Shown: positions 48,872 through 57,415 of the stretch, piece by piece
How positions within the stretch are numbered: the stretch's first letter is position 1
How the letters are laid out: each line of letters begins with the position of its first letter
Assembly (NCBI GenBank): GCA_034430595.1
Contig: DAOUEL010000031.1
Coordinates: 62,001-126,000, forward strand
Length of the DNA stretch: 64,000 bases
Source of the DNA: E44-bin32 sp034430595
Lineage (GTDB): Bacteria; Chloroflexota; Anaerolineae; Anaerolineales; E44-bin32
Reading direction: 5' to 3'
Made by a program: the position numbers and the translations under genes
The notes under the pieces: generated by a model
Databases searched by the model: none
Told to the model about the DNA's origin: nothing
Seen by the model: only the letters and a program-made list of their open reading frames with translations

Positions 48872-49942
48872 TCAACAGATGCGCGGCAGCATTTCACCAG
48901 CCAGCACATCGACGACGCGTGTTCCGCCGATCGCGGTGTGCATTAATACCCGGCCGGCTTCACCTTCTTCCACGGTTCCGATCCGGCAGGCACCCTTTCC
49001 GTACGGCTTCGACCGGATCGCTCCCAGTGCGGTCTCGGCCAGGTTGTCGGGCAGGACAATGATCAGTTTGCCCTCGTTGGCGACGTAGAGCGGGTCGAAG
49101 CCAAGCATCTCACAGGCAGCCAGCACCGGCTCTTCAACCGGGATCGAGCTCTCCTCCAGCCGGATGGAAACGCCGCTCTGGTGAGCGATTTCATTCAGCG
49201 TCGTCGCCACTCCGCCGCGAGTTGGGTCGCGCAGTGTATGAACTGTGCTGCACGACTCAAACAGCGCCTCCACCAGGCCATTCAGCGGTGCAACATCCGA
49301 TTCGATCTCGGTCTCGAATTGCAATTCGCCGCGGGCGCACAGCACTGCAATACCATGATTCCCGATCGGTCCCGATACAAGCACTGCATCGCCCGGTCTG
49401 GCATACGCACCGCCCACCTCCCGGCCTTGAGGGATCCACCCGACGCCAGCGGTGTTGATAAACAGCCCGTCTGCCTTGCCGCGCTCGACGACCTTCGTAT
49501 CCCCGGCGACGATGCGCACACCGGCCTCCTCAGCCGCGGCCTGCATTGAGTTCAGGACCTGCTCGAGCAGGTACATCGGCAAACCTTCCTCGAGGATGAA
49601 TCCGGCTGTGAGCCACTGCGGCCGGGCGCCCATCACAGCCAGGTCATTGACCGTGCCGCACACCGCCAGGCGACCGATGTCGCCGCCGTGGAAGAAGAGC
49701 GGCGAGACGATATGCGAATCGGTGCTCAGCGCCAGTCGTTCACCACCCGGGGAGACGAGCACCGCGGCGTCATCGCCGCGCAGCAGGTCGTCGTTCGCCA
49801 GCGGCGGATAAAAGCGGCCCGTAATCAGGTCATGCGTCATCTTGCCGCCGCTGCCGTGCCCGAGCACAACGGTGCTGTCATGCACCAGCGGCAGCGGGCA
49901 GACCAGCCCGTGAATGACGACCGACTCAGAATCTTCTGACAT
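48872..49942 (-). CDS. hypE: Hydrogenase maturation protein HypE
   Basis: A 356-residue HypE, the ATP-dependent thiocarboxamide dehydratase that makes the cyanide ligands of the [NiFe] centre with HypF. Seen: LGHGSGGKMTHDLI near the start, DDAAVLVSPGGERLALSTDSHIVSPLFFHGGDIGRLAVCGTVNDLAVMG, the DPTRGGVATTLNEIA segment near 247 and the obligatory C-terminus MLPRIC, whose last Cys carries the carbamoyl/cyano group. GAGGG precedes ATG 49942; the frame extends upstream into the repeat and is rejected. Separated from the other hyp genes by a decayed transposase. Confidence 0.92.
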   Translation of the reverse strand: MSEDSESVVIHGLVCPLPLVHDSTVVLGHGSGGKMTHDLITGRFYPPLANDDLLRGDDAAVLVSPGGERLALSTDSHIVSPLFFHGGDIGRLAVCGTVNDLAVMGARPQWLTAGFILEEGLPMYLLEQVLNSMQAAAEEAGVRIVAGDTKVVERGKADGLFINTAGVGWIPQGREVGGAYARPGDAVLVSGPIGNHGIAVLCARGELQFETEIESDVAPLNGLVEALFESCSTVHTLRDPTRGGVATTLNEIAHQSGVSIRLEESSIPVEEPVLAACEMLGFDPLYVANEGKLIIVLPDNLAETALGAIRSKPYGKGACRIGTVEEGEAGRVLMHTAIGGTRVVDVLAGEMLPRIC

Positions 49943-49970
49943 TACACCCTCGCAGTTTTCGCTCCCAATT

Positions 49971-50020
49971 ACGGGAGTCCGGCAGCCTTGCTGCCGGCGC
50001 GGAAGCAAAGCTTCCGCACT
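49971..50020. repeat. REP-like double-hairpin repeat, copy 2
   Basis: The same 50-base element as at 48246, here with perfect stems CCGGCAG/CTGCCGG and GCGGAAG/CTTCCGC. It lies 28 bases upstream of hypE and 117 bases from the RAYT pseudogene, the classical REP-RAYT arrangement. Confidence 0.7.
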
Positions 50021-50136
50021 CCATTTCAGAAGTTATCAAATATCGCGAAGTTGAACACTTCATCCATTGAATCACTGTTCTTAGATTCGAACGGGTTTCT
50101 ATATTTCATCCTTGAGTAACTCGAAAAGTCATACTC

Positions 50137-50502
50137 TCAGTAATCTTCAACAAGACCATGCCGCTCCGGGTTCAGTAGTATGTATTTTAGTCTGGCATAA
50201 TACTCTGCTTCCGACCGGATACACGTATCGAAATAGTTGTACCAGACTCTCCTGCCTGGAGAATGATCTAGTCTATTTACAAGCAAGGCGGAGTTCGAAT
50301 GAATACTCCATACCAGACGATCTAGATTAGGATTCCAATCATGCGACTGAGCAAGGAAGCGATAATGATTCGGAAGGATTACCCACGCCTGCAATTCCCA
50401 CCCATACACCCCACAACGCTCGATCAGTGAGTCTTCTAGTAATTTTTATTTTTCCTTGCGCTCGAATATATTTCTCTTCCGATAGGTCCCTGCTGTAATC
50501 AT
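50137..50502 (-). pseudogene. REP-associated tyrosine transposase (RAYT, Transposase_17) pseudogene
   Basis: One frame from ATG 50502 reads MITAGTYRKRNIFERKEK, then TAA (50448-50446), then KLLEDSLIERCGVYGWELQAWVILPNHYRFLAQ through WSIHSNSALLVNRL and RLKYILLNPERHGL. Transposase_17/Y1_Tnp proteins show this order, with HUH written NHxH. Here the second His is Arg (NHYR, one base away from NHYH), so both a nonsense codon and the active-site change disable it. The Tyr nucleophile region (YNYFDTCIRSEAEYYARLKY) is kept. Intact length would be about 121 residues. It stands between hypD and hypE. Confidence 0.8.
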
Positions 50503-50586
50503 GTATATGGCGTTCGACAGGTCCAGATGACCCGGTGTGTGTGAATTACTTCTCTACTCCCCCATCCGCTCCCCCTCTCGACCACC

Positions 50587-51681
50587 TCAACCCACAGGCA
50601 CCCGGCCATACCGGTAGTAAGCTGCGCAGGCGCCCTCAGCCGAGACCATCGTCGCCCCCAGCGGGTGTTCGGGCGTGCACTCAGCTCCAATCGCCGGGCA
50701 ATCGAGCGGCTTTTTCAACCCCTGTAAAATCTCACCGGCGATGCAGAGGGGTGATTCCTGGGGCGCAATCGCCGCTACATCGAAACGCCCCTCCGCGTCG
50801 AACGCGGCAAACTCCGGCCGCAGCTTCCAGCCGCTGTCAGGAATGACACCGATCCCGCGCCACTTGCGGTCGCAGTTCTCGAATACACGCCCGATCAGCT
50901 CCTGCGCTGGGCGGTTCCCAGCCTCCGTTACCACCCGGGCGTACGCATTCCCGACCCCGACCTCACCCCGCTCGAGCATGCGCACAACGTCCAGGATGCC
51001 CCGCGCAATATCCAAAGGCTCGAATCCGGTCACGACAATCGGCACGCCATATTTTTCTGCGATCGGCGGATACTCCCAGTAGCCCATCACGGCGCATACA
51101 TGACCGGCTGCCAGAAAACCCTGCACCCGGTTATGCGGCGAGCTGAGAATGGCGTGCATCGCCGGAGGTACGCGGACGTGTGAAACCAGGACAGTGTAAT
51201 TCTCCAGACCGAGTGCCTGCGCCTGGAACACGCTCATCGCGTTTGGCGGTGCGGTCGTCTCGAAGCCGATGGCAAAGAACACCACCTGTTTTTCAGGGTT
51301 GGCCGCGGCTAGCTTGACGGCATCGAGCGGTGAGTACACCACGCGCACATCGCCACCAGCGGCGCGCACGCTGAACAGGTCACGGCCTGATCCCGGCACG
51401 CGCAGCATATCACCGTAGGAGGTGAAGATAACTTCCGGCTGGGAAGCGATCGCCATCGCCTTGTCGAGCAGCTCGATCGGCGTTACGCACACCGGACATC
51501 CCGGACCGTGCACCAATTCGATCTCGGACGGAAGCAACTGATCCAGGCCCGACCGCACGATGGAGTGTGTCTGCCCGCCGCAGATCTCCATGATCGTCCA
51601 GGGCTTTGTGACGGTGCGCTTGATCTCCTTCAGCACACCCTCGACCAGGCCGGCATCACGGTATTCGGTCAGGTGCTTCAC
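50587..51681 (-). CDS. hypD: Hydrogenase maturation protein HypD
   Basis: A 364-residue HypD, the scaffold on which Fe(CN)2CO is assembled with HypC. The signatures MEICGGQTHSI (C34), GPGCPVCVTP (C62, C65) and AAGHVCAVMGYWEY are intact, as is the C-terminal Cys set (DCPAIGAECTPEHPLGATMVSAEGACAAYYRYGR) binding the [4Fe-4S] cluster. GTG 51681 overlaps the hypC stop by three bases (GTGA type), a coupled start. The long in-frame extension upstream lies within hypC and is rejected. Last gene of hypABFCD on this side. Confidence 0.93.
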   Translation of the reverse strand: MKHLTEYRDAGLVEGVLKEIKRTVTKPWTIMEICGGQTHSIVRSGLDQLLPSEIELVHGPGCPVCVTPIELLDKAMAIASQPEVIFTSYGDMLRVPGSGRDLFSVRAAGGDVRVVYSPLDAVKLAAANPEKQVVFFAIGFETTAPPNAMSVFQAQALGLENYTVLVSHVRVPPAMHAILSSPHNRVQGFLAAGHVCAVMGYWEYPPIAEKYGVPIVVTGFEPLDIARGILDVVRMLERGEVGVGNAYARVVTEAGNRPAQELIGRVFENCDRKWRGIGVIPDSGWKLRPEFAAFDAEGRFDVAAIAPQESPLCIAGEILQGLKKPLDCPAIGAECTPEHPLGATMVSAEGACAAYYRYGRVPVG

Positions 51682-51938
51682 GCCACGCCGCCTTCCGGGC
51701 CCAGCTCGCTCTCCAGATCGGCGATCTCGCGCAGCAACGCCAGCGTCTCCTGCGCTTCCTCTTCGCTGACGCTGCTGATGGCGAAGCCGACGTGGATGAT
51801 GACATAATCGCCGACCTGCGTATCGGGTACATACTCGAGGCAGGCCTCGCGCTGCACACCGCCGAAATCGACCGTGCCCATCAACAGTCCATTTTCCTCG
51901 TGTACTTCGATCACCTTGCCAGGTACGCCCAGGCACAT
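51678..51938 (-). CDS. hypC: Hydrogenase maturation chaperone HypC
   Basis: An 86-residue HypC/HupF chaperone. It opens MCLGVPGKVIEV, where Cys2 (after Met removal the N-terminal Cys) bridges to the Fe ligand-bearing HypD and to the large-subunit precursor. DFGGVQREACLEYVPDTQVGDYVIIHVGFAI completes the OB-like fold and a short helix ends it (EEEAQETLALLREIADL). It starts three bases after hypF stops and overlaps hypD by three bases, so the four genes are tightly coupled. Confidence 0.92.
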   Translation of the reverse strand: MCLGVPGKVIEVHEENGLLMGTVDFGGVQREACLEYVPDTQVGDYVIIHVGFAISSVSEEEAQETLALLREIADLESELGPEGGVA

Positions 51939-51941
51939 CGT

Positions 51942-54275
51942 TCAGACCTCCTTCGCCGGCGCTTTCGCACCTGCGCTTTCTTTAATCTTTTGCGCCACCC
52001 AACGTGCAGCGGCAACGGCCGCCTGTCCCAGCGCCAGTCCGCCGTCGTTCGCTGGAACGCGGCGGTGAATCAAGACCTCAAAGCCGTCTGCACGCAGCAG
52101 GTCCACGGTCCGAGTGAGCAGCGCCATGTTCTGCCACACCCCACCGCTCAATGCGACGATTTCGCAATTCGTGCGATCGCGCGCCGAGCGGCAGAGCTCG
52201 AGTGCGGTTCTCACCAGGCCATTGTGGAAACGAGCCGAGATGCTGGCGATTGAGATCCCGGCCCGCAGATCCTCCACGATGCCGCGGATTGCCGGCCCTG
52301 CATCAAATTGATCTTCACTCATCTCGAACGGGTACTCACCGCGCTGATCGGGGTCGAGGCGGGCTTCTAATTCAATCGCCGCCTGTGCCTCGTAGTTGAC
52401 CTGCTGGCGGATGCCGCATAGCGCCGAGACAGCATCGAATAGCCGGCCCATGCTGGACGTCATCGGGGAGTTCAGCCCGGTCTCAAGCATGCGCTCGATC
52501 ACACCCAATTCTGCTGCAGAGGCAGCTCCGACCGGTGCCAGATCTTCGGACCACTCCAGGCCTGCCTGCCGCAGCCAGGCCAGCGCCACCCGCCACGGCT
52601 GGCGGGCGGCTTGATCGCCACCGGGCAGCGGCACATAGGCCAGGTGCGAGAGCCGCTGGAAGTGTTCATATCCGCAGTACAGCAGTTCACCACCCCAAAT
52701 GGCGCCGTCCTCGCCGTAGCCGGTGCCGTCAAAGGAAAGCCCGATTGACCGGCTCCCCGGTTCGAGCCCATGCTCGGCCATGCAGGCCGCAATATGCGCA
52801 TGGTGGTGCTGCACGCCGATCAGCGGCAGCCCCGTCCCTTCAGCGTAGCTTTTTGCGAAGCGCGTCGCCATGTAATCGGGATGCAGATCGTAGGCGACAA
52901 GCTCCGGCTCCAACCGGAACAGCCGTTTGTAGTGCTCGATCCCGTCTTCGTAAGCACCCAGTGTTTCGAAGTTCTCGAGATCTCCGATGTGGTGGCTGAG
53001 AAAAGCGTAGCGTCCGCGCGTCAGGCAGAAGGTGTTCTTCAACTCGCCGCCGGCTGCCAGGATCGAAGGTCCCTCCCAGGCTAGATGGACCGGATAGGGT
53101 GCATAGCCGCGCGCCCGGCGCAGCGGGTACAGCCCATCATCGAAATTGCGCACGACCGAATCGTCGCAGCGGGTGCGGATCGGGCGATTGTGCAGCAGAA
53201 AGCCGTCCGCCAGATCGCTCAATCGCTGGCGTGCTTCGTCGTTCCCGGTAGCAATTGGCTCTTCGCTCAAATTACCGCTCGTCATCACCAACGCCGTGGG
53301 ATAGCCCTCCTCCGGCTCGAGCAGCAGTTCGTGCAGCGGGGTGTAGGGTAGCATCACGCCCAGCGTGGCCTGGCTGGGCGCGACTGCATTCGAGATCGAG
53401 GCACCAACCCGGCGCCGAGCTATCACAATCGGGCGTTCGATCGAGGTCAGCAGCTTTGCCTCGGCCGGTTCGAGCTCACACTCCCGTTCCACCGCAGCCA
53501 GGTCGTACATCATCAGCGCGAAGGGCTTATCGACCCGCAGTTTGCGTTCACGTAGGCGATGTACGGCTTGATCGTTCATCGCATCGCAAGCCAGGTGGAA
53601 ACCACCGAGGCCCTTGATCGCCAGGATGGCACCCGACGCCAGCATGCGGCGGGCTGCCTGGAGGGCTTGCGCGCGTTCAACCTGGGGCTCACCCGGTACC
53701 TCGAGCCAGATATGCGGTCCGCAGACCGGGCACGCGACCGGCTGGGCGTGAAAGCGGCGGTCGAGCGGATTCTCATACTCGGCGGCGCAGTCCGGGCAGA
53801 GTGGAAATTCCGCCATGGTCGTATTAGGCCGGTCGTAAGGGATGTCGGTGATGATCGTGAAACGCGGCCCGCAATTGGTGCAGTTGATAAACGGGTAGTG
53901 ATAGCGTCGGTTGGATGGATCGTGCAGCTCCTGGCGGCAGTCATCACACAGGCTCACATCGGGCGATATCGGCTGGTACTGGCCGGGCTGGGGCTCGGAG
54001 GACAGGATCTCGAATGTCGTGAAACCCGGCGGGGCGCAGTCCTGGTAGTCCAACTGATCGATGTGCGCCAGCGGCGGCGTATCGTCTTCGAGCGAACGCA
54101 GGAAGTCATCCAGGGCACTCGCCCCGCCCTCGACTTCGATCTCCACTCCGCCGGAGGTGTTGCGCACCCAGCCGGTCAGTGCATAACGCTGCGCCAATCC
54201 GTAGACAAATGGCCTGAATCCGACACCCTGCACCACGCCCTGGATGTGGACTTGTACTGCCCGTCTGGCCGTCAT
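51942..54275 (-). CDS. hypF: Carbamoyltransferase HypF
   Basis: A 777-residue HypF. Acylphosphatase domain at 1-90 (VHIQGVVQGVGFRPFVYGLA), two zinc fingers (CDDCRQE..., CTNCGPRF, CPDCAAEYENPLDRRFHAQPVACPVCGPH at about 105-190), YrdC domain with AAGRMLASGAILAIKGLGGFHLACDA-like start at about 205-380 and a Kae1-like C-terminal domain with HHHAHIAACMAEH (about 500-512; metal-binding) and SLSGGVWQN-type end. It makes carbamoyl-AMP from carbamoyl phosphate and transfers it to HypE. Start ATG 54275, five bases after hypB. Confidence 0.93.
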   Translation of the reverse strand: MTARRAVQVHIQGVVQGVGFRPFVYGLAQRYALTGWVRNTSGGVEIEVEGGASALDDFLRSLEDDTPPLAHIDQLDYQDCAPPGFTTFEILSSEPQPGQYQPISPDVSLCDDCRQELHDPSNRRYHYPFINCTNCGPRFTIITDIPYDRPNTTMAEFPLCPDCAAEYENPLDRRFHAQPVACPVCGPHIWLEVPGEPQVERAQALQAARRMLASGAILAIKGLGGFHLACDAMNDQAVHRLRERKLRVDKPFALMMYDLAAVERECELEPAEAKLLTSIERPIVIARRRVGASISNAVAPSQATLGVMLPYTPLHELLLEPEEGYPTALVMTSGNLSEEPIATGNDEARQRLSDLADGFLLHNRPIRTRCDDSVVRNFDDGLYPLRRARGYAPYPVHLAWEGPSILAAGGELKNTFCLTRGRYAFLSHHIGDLENFETLGAYEDGIEHYKRLFRLEPELVAYDLHPDYMATRFAKSYAEGTGLPLIGVQHHHAHIAACMAEHGLEPGSRSIGLSFDGTGYGEDGAIWGGELLYCGYEHFQRLSHLAYVPLPGGDQAARQPWRVALAWLRQAGLEWSEDLAPVGAASAAELGVIERMLETGLNSPMTSSMGRLFDAVSALCGIRQQVNYEAQAAIELEARLDPDQRGEYPFEMSEDQFDAGPAIRGIVEDLRAGISIASISARFHNGLVRTALELCRSARDRTNCEIVALSGGVWQNMALLTRTVDLLRADGFEVLIHRRVPANDGGLALGQAAVAAARWVAQKIKESAGAKAPAKEV

Positions 54276-54280
54276 AATAG

Positions 54281-54943
54281 CTATCGCCGCAGGTCCTTTA
54301 AACCGGCCCGCACCCAATCCAGCCACGGCCCCAGCCCCACGCCGGTACGGCAGGAAAGCGGGAAGGTCACTATGCCGGGGTTGAGCATCTCAACCCCGGC
54401 CTTGAAATAATCGAGGTTGAATTCTACATAGGGCAGCAGGTCGATCTTGTTGATCACGAGCGCGTCGACACCGCGATACATCGCCGGGTATTTATAGGGC
54501 TTGTCATCCCCCTCCGGTACGGAGGCGATCAAGACCGAGACATGAGTTCCGAGTGCAAAGCTGGCCGGGCAAATCAGGTTGCCGACATTTTCGACGATCA
54601 GCAGCTCGAGTTCGTCCAGCGCTAGGCCTTCCAGTGCGCCATGCAGCATAACCGCATCAAGGTGACACTCGCCGCCGGTGTTGATCTGCACCGCGGTCGC
54701 TCCGGCCGCGGCAGCGCGATCGGCATCGATGCTGGTGGCGACGTCGCCATCGACGACAGCCACACGCAATTCGTCCACCAAACCTGCCAGCGTGCGCTCG
54801 ATGAGCGAGGTCTTCCCCGCTCCGGGCGATGCCATCAGGTTCAAACCGAGCACACGGTTCTGGTTGAGCCGAGCGCGGTTCTCACCCGCCAGCCTGTCGT
54901 TTGCGCTGAGAATATTTTCTACAACCTGCACGCGTTCCTTCAT
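54281..54943 (-). CDS. hypB: Nickel-insertion GTPase HypB
   Basis: A 220-residue HypB GTPase. The P-loop SPGAGKTS (39-46), DGDVATSIDADR (about 70-81), the metal-site segment TGGECHLDA (about 88-96), IVENVGNLICPASF and the NKIDLLPY (G4) at about 163-170 are intact. The N-terminal His-rich nickel-storage stretch and CxxCGC site of E. coli HypB are absent, so it works as the short, insertion-only form. It runs between hypA (gap 11 bases) and hypF. Confidence 0.92.
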   Translation of the reverse strand: MKERVQVVENILSANDRLAGENRARLNQNRVLGLNLMASPGAGKTSLIERTLAGLVDELRVAVVDGDVATSIDADRAAAAGATAVQINTGGECHLDAVMLHGALEGLALDELELLIVENVGNLICPASFALGTHVSVLIASVPEGDDKPYKYPAMYRGVDALVINKIDLLPYVEFNLDYFKAGVEMLNPGIVTFPLSCRTGVGLGPWLDWVRAGLKDLRR

Positions 54944-54954
54944 GCCTTGCTCCT

Positions 54955-55323
54955 CTATTCTCGGGAGAGCGCACCCTCCGCGCTCTCGACCTCGATCGCT
55001 TCCATGCGGAATTGCTCACCCGAGACGACCTTCACGTGCCTCCCACCGCATTGCGGGCAGGCCAGTTCGCCCTCACCCGGTTGGTAGGTCACCTGGCAAT
55101 CGAAACACAGCATTTCGGCTGGGATGCGCTTGAAATGCAGCCTTGCGCCGGCGGCAATGGTGTCTTCGCTGATCATATCCCAGTAGAACTGGATCGAATC
55201 ATCGACGATCGAAGCCAATTGCCCAATCACCAAATAGATATCCGTCACGCGTGTGGCACTGGCCGCTTCCGCGTGGCGCAGCGCGATCTCGAGAATGCTT
55301 TCGGTCACAGGTAATTCATGCAC
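54955..55323 (-). CDS. hypA: Nickel metallochaperone HypA
   Basis: A 122-residue HypA. His2 of the N-terminal MHELP motif binds nickel; the zinc-finger has C73, C76, C89 and C92 (MLCFDCQ... LACPQCGG). The body LEIALRHAEAASATRVTDIYLVIGQ matches the family helix-strand. It delivers Ni to HypB/large subunit. First gene of the hyp operon; upstream lies a perfect inverted repeat at 55360. AGGAG stands before ATG 55323. Confidence 0.92.
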   Translation of the reverse strand: MHELPVTESILEIALRHAEAASATRVTDIYLVIGQLASIVDDSIQFYWDMISEDTIAAGARLHFKRIPAEMLCFDCQVTYQPGEGELACPQCGGRHVKVVSGEQFRMEAIEVESAEGALSRE

Positions 55324-55359
55324 GCCATTCTCCTATACATTAAGGATAATCTTTGGCTA

Positions 55360-55380
55360 GTTTTCCCTCCAGTGGAAAAC
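55360..55380. promoter_or_regulatory. Inverted repeat upstream of hypA
   Basis: GTTTTCC and GGAAAAC are perfect 7-base arms around seven bases, 37 bases before the hypA start and about 230 before the divergent ABC gene. It fits an operator for the hyp operon. Confidence 0.4.
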
Positions 55381-55546
55381 GTCACCTAACTGACCTGAAT
55401 CCCGCCCCCAGCTTGTGACGAAAATTGGTGCGGCGATCCTGCTAATTCCTTGTGCCGATGGAAGAACATGCCACCCTGATGATTTTCTTTTTTCTCCTAA
55501 GGCGAATTCGCCCATAGCATCTGATGTTGAATGCAGGTTCTGCCGG

Positions 55547-55572
55547 TATAATCGGCCAGCTCTAAAGCTGGC
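55547..55572 (+). promoter_or_regulatory. TATAAT box and leader hairpin for NosF-like gene
   Basis: TATAAT (55547-55552) is a consensus -10 box; no good -35 is visible. GCCAGC and GCTGGC (55555-55560, 55567-55572) form a 6-base stem at the probable start of transcription. Confidence 0.5.
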
Positions 55573-55608
55573 TAAAGGTCTCAATCAATAACCAGAAAGG
55601 ATCGCACG

Positions 55609-56571
55609 ATGGCGGGATCGCCCATCCTCGAAACCCACGGTTTGAGCAAGTCCTACGACGGCACCGTGGCACTGAAAAATCTTGATCTAACCGTCCAACA
55701 CAATTCGATCTTCGGCTTTCTCGGCCCGAACGGGGCTGGGAAGACCACGACGATGAAGCTGCTGCTGGGACTGATCCATCCCACAGCCGGTGGGGCACAG
55801 GTCTTCGGGCTCGATATTGGCCGGGACAGCGTCGAGATCCGCTCACGCATCGGCTACCTACCGCAGGATCCACGCTTCTACGAGCACATGACAGCCCGCG
55901 AGACACTCGCTTATACGCTGCGCTTCTTTTTCAGCGGACCTTCGGCGCTGCTCGATGAACGCATCGAAGAGACACTCGAACTGGTCAGGCTGGCGGACAA
56001 GGCTGACCGGCCGCTAAAGGGCTTTTCCGGCGGTGAGCGCCAGCGGCTGGGGATCGCCCAGGCCCAGATTAACTACCCGGACCTGATCATCCTGGACGAG
56101 CCAGCTGCCTCGCTCGACCCACTCGGCCGGCACGACGTGCTGGAGGTGATGAGCCGCCTGCGCAAGCACACCACAGTTTTCTATTCGACACACATCCTGG
56201 ACGATGTTCAGCAGATCAGCGACACCGTCGCCATTCTCAACCACGGTGAGCTGGTTGCATACGGTCCGATCGAGACGCTGCTTGCGGGCAGCGGAGGAGT
56301 GGTGTTCTCGATCGGCTTGAAGGGTGATACCAGAGGGGCTCAAGCTCGTGTCGCGAAGCTTCCCTGGGTGGACGATATCCAGACATCGGAGAAAGCTGAC
56401 CTGACGCGCTGGCTTGTAAGCGTGAATAATGAAGCAGCAGCGGAGGCCGAGCTCCTGCCAGCCGTGCTGCAGGGTGGCGGCGTGATCGTCGTCGACTACG
56501 GCCGCAAGCGCTACGAACTGGAAGAAGTATTCATGAATATCATCGAAGGAGGCAGCCATGCCAGCCAATAA
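55609..56571 (+). CDS. ABC transporter ATP-binding protein (NosF/CcmA-like)
   Basis: A 320-residue ATPase. Walker A GPNGAGKTT (about 39-47), Q-loop GYLPQDPRF, signature FSGGERQRLGIAQA, Walker B LIILDEPAASLDP and His in YSTHILDD are intact. A C-terminal extension of about 80 residues (GLKGDTRGAQARVAK to EEVFMNIIEG) is normal for exporters of the ABC-2 type. AGAAAGG precedes ATG 55609. The permease ATG lies 14 bases before its stop, so the two are translated together. Substrate unknown. Confidence 0.85.
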   Translation: MAGSPILETHGLSKSYDGTVALKNLDLTVQHNSIFGFLGPNGAGKTTTMKLLLGLIHPTAGGAQVFGLDIGRDSVEIRSRIGYLPQDPRFYEHMTARETLAYTLRFFFSGPSALLDERIEETLELVRLADKADRPLKGFSGGERQRLGIAQAQINYPDLIILDEPAASLDPLGRHDVLEVMSRLRKHTTVFYSTHILDDVQQISDTVAILNHGELVAYGPIETLLAGSGGVVFSIGLKGDTRGAQARVAKLPWVDDIQTSEKADLTRWLVSVNNEAAAEAELLPAVLQGGGVIVVDYGRKRYELEEVFMNIIEGGSHASQ

Positions 56572-57349
56572 GGATCTCACGCCTGTATACAGCCGCGGCT
56601 GGCGCGGCGGCCTGGGAAACATGCTGCGCGGCGAACTGGACCGCTGGTTCGGCACCCGTACCTGGTGGACGCAGGCACTGATGTGGACCCTGATCATCGA
56701 CGGCTTCGCACTAGCGATCTTGCTCCAGGACGATACAACGGGAACGCCGGATATTGCCACCCTCTTCGTGCTCTTCGCTGGGATGTTCCCCTCGATCGCG
56801 GTGGTAATCCGAGCCCAGGATGCGATCGTAGGCGAGAAGGAGAAGGGCACCGCGGCCTGGGTGCTCTCCAAGCCGGTCTCGCGCATTGCCTTTGTGCTCT
56901 CAAAGGCGATTGCTTATGCGCTCGGTATCCTGGTTTCACTGGTGCTCATCCCGTCTATGATCGCTTTCCTTGAGGTGCAGGTCTTTGGCAAAGGCGGATT
57001 AGAGCCCGGCCGGTTTGCACTCGGAATGGCCATGCTTTGGGTGTACCAGTGTTTCTACCTTATGTTCACGCTCATGCTGGGGACATTCTTCAGCGCCCGG
57101 CCGGCGGTCATAGGCATCCCGCTGGCGCTAGCCTTCGGCCAGCAGCTGCTCTTTAGCCTCCTCCCCTCGGCCGTCAAGGTGTTGCCCTGGACAATTGCAA
57201 TACCCTTCGGCACGTCGGAGTACTCCATCATCTCCGCAATCATGATTGGCCGAACTCCGGGCGACATGACCCCGTTTTATGTGGCATGTGTGGCAATAGC
57301 CGTCTTTCTTGGGCTGGGTTTATGGCGCTTCGAACGTGAAGAACTCTAA
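56558..57349 (+). CDS. ABC-2 type permease (NosY-like)
   Basis: A 263-residue permease with six helices and the cytoplasmic GEKEKGTAAWVLSKPVSR coupling segment at about 91-108, the mark of ABC-2 / NosY-type permeases. TWWTQALMWTLIIDGFALAIL opens the first membrane segment. It overlaps the ATPase gene by 14 bases and ends 18 bases before a bidirectional terminator. The pair stands alone between hyp and hydrogenase genes; relation to hydrogenase assembly is not shown. Confidence 0.8.
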   Translation: MPANKDLTPVYSRGWRGGLGNMLRGELDRWFGTRTWWTQALMWTLIIDGFALAILLQDDTTGTPDIATLFVLFAGMFPSIAVVIRAQDAIVGEKEKGTAAWVLSKPVSRIAFVLSKAIAYALGILVSLVLIPSMIAFLEVQVFGKGGLEPGRFALGMAMLWVYQCFYLMFTLMLGTFFSARPAVIGIPLALAFGQQLLFSLLPSAVKVLPWTIAIPFGTSEYSIISAIMIGRTPGDMTPFYVACVAIAVFLGLGLWRFEREEL

Positions 57350-57367
57350 TCTACGGCAATTGAAACG

Positions 57368-57405
57368 AAAACGCCGCCCCAGAACAGGGCGGCGTTTTAT
57401 ATTTT
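57368..57405. terminator. Bidirectional terminator between ABC permease and cytochrome c
   Basis: AAAACGCCGCCC and GGGCGGCGTTTT form a perfect 12-base stem around seven bases. TTTT with TATATTTTT follows on the plus strand and TTTTCGTTTC on the minus, serving both convergent genes (stops at 57349 and 57416). Confidence 0.85.
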
Positions 57406-57415
57406 TCACTGGCTG

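Noticed and set aside
48246..50020. Composite transposon ends around uspA-hypE
   Set aside because: The two 50-base copies are in the same orientation, lack target duplications that I could see, and carry compensatory changes typical of REP elements rather than transposon ends.
53559..54410. A 283-codon open frame opposite the hypF start
   Set aside because: It is antisense to the well-supported acylphosphatase and zinc-finger part of HypF and has no recognisable domain.
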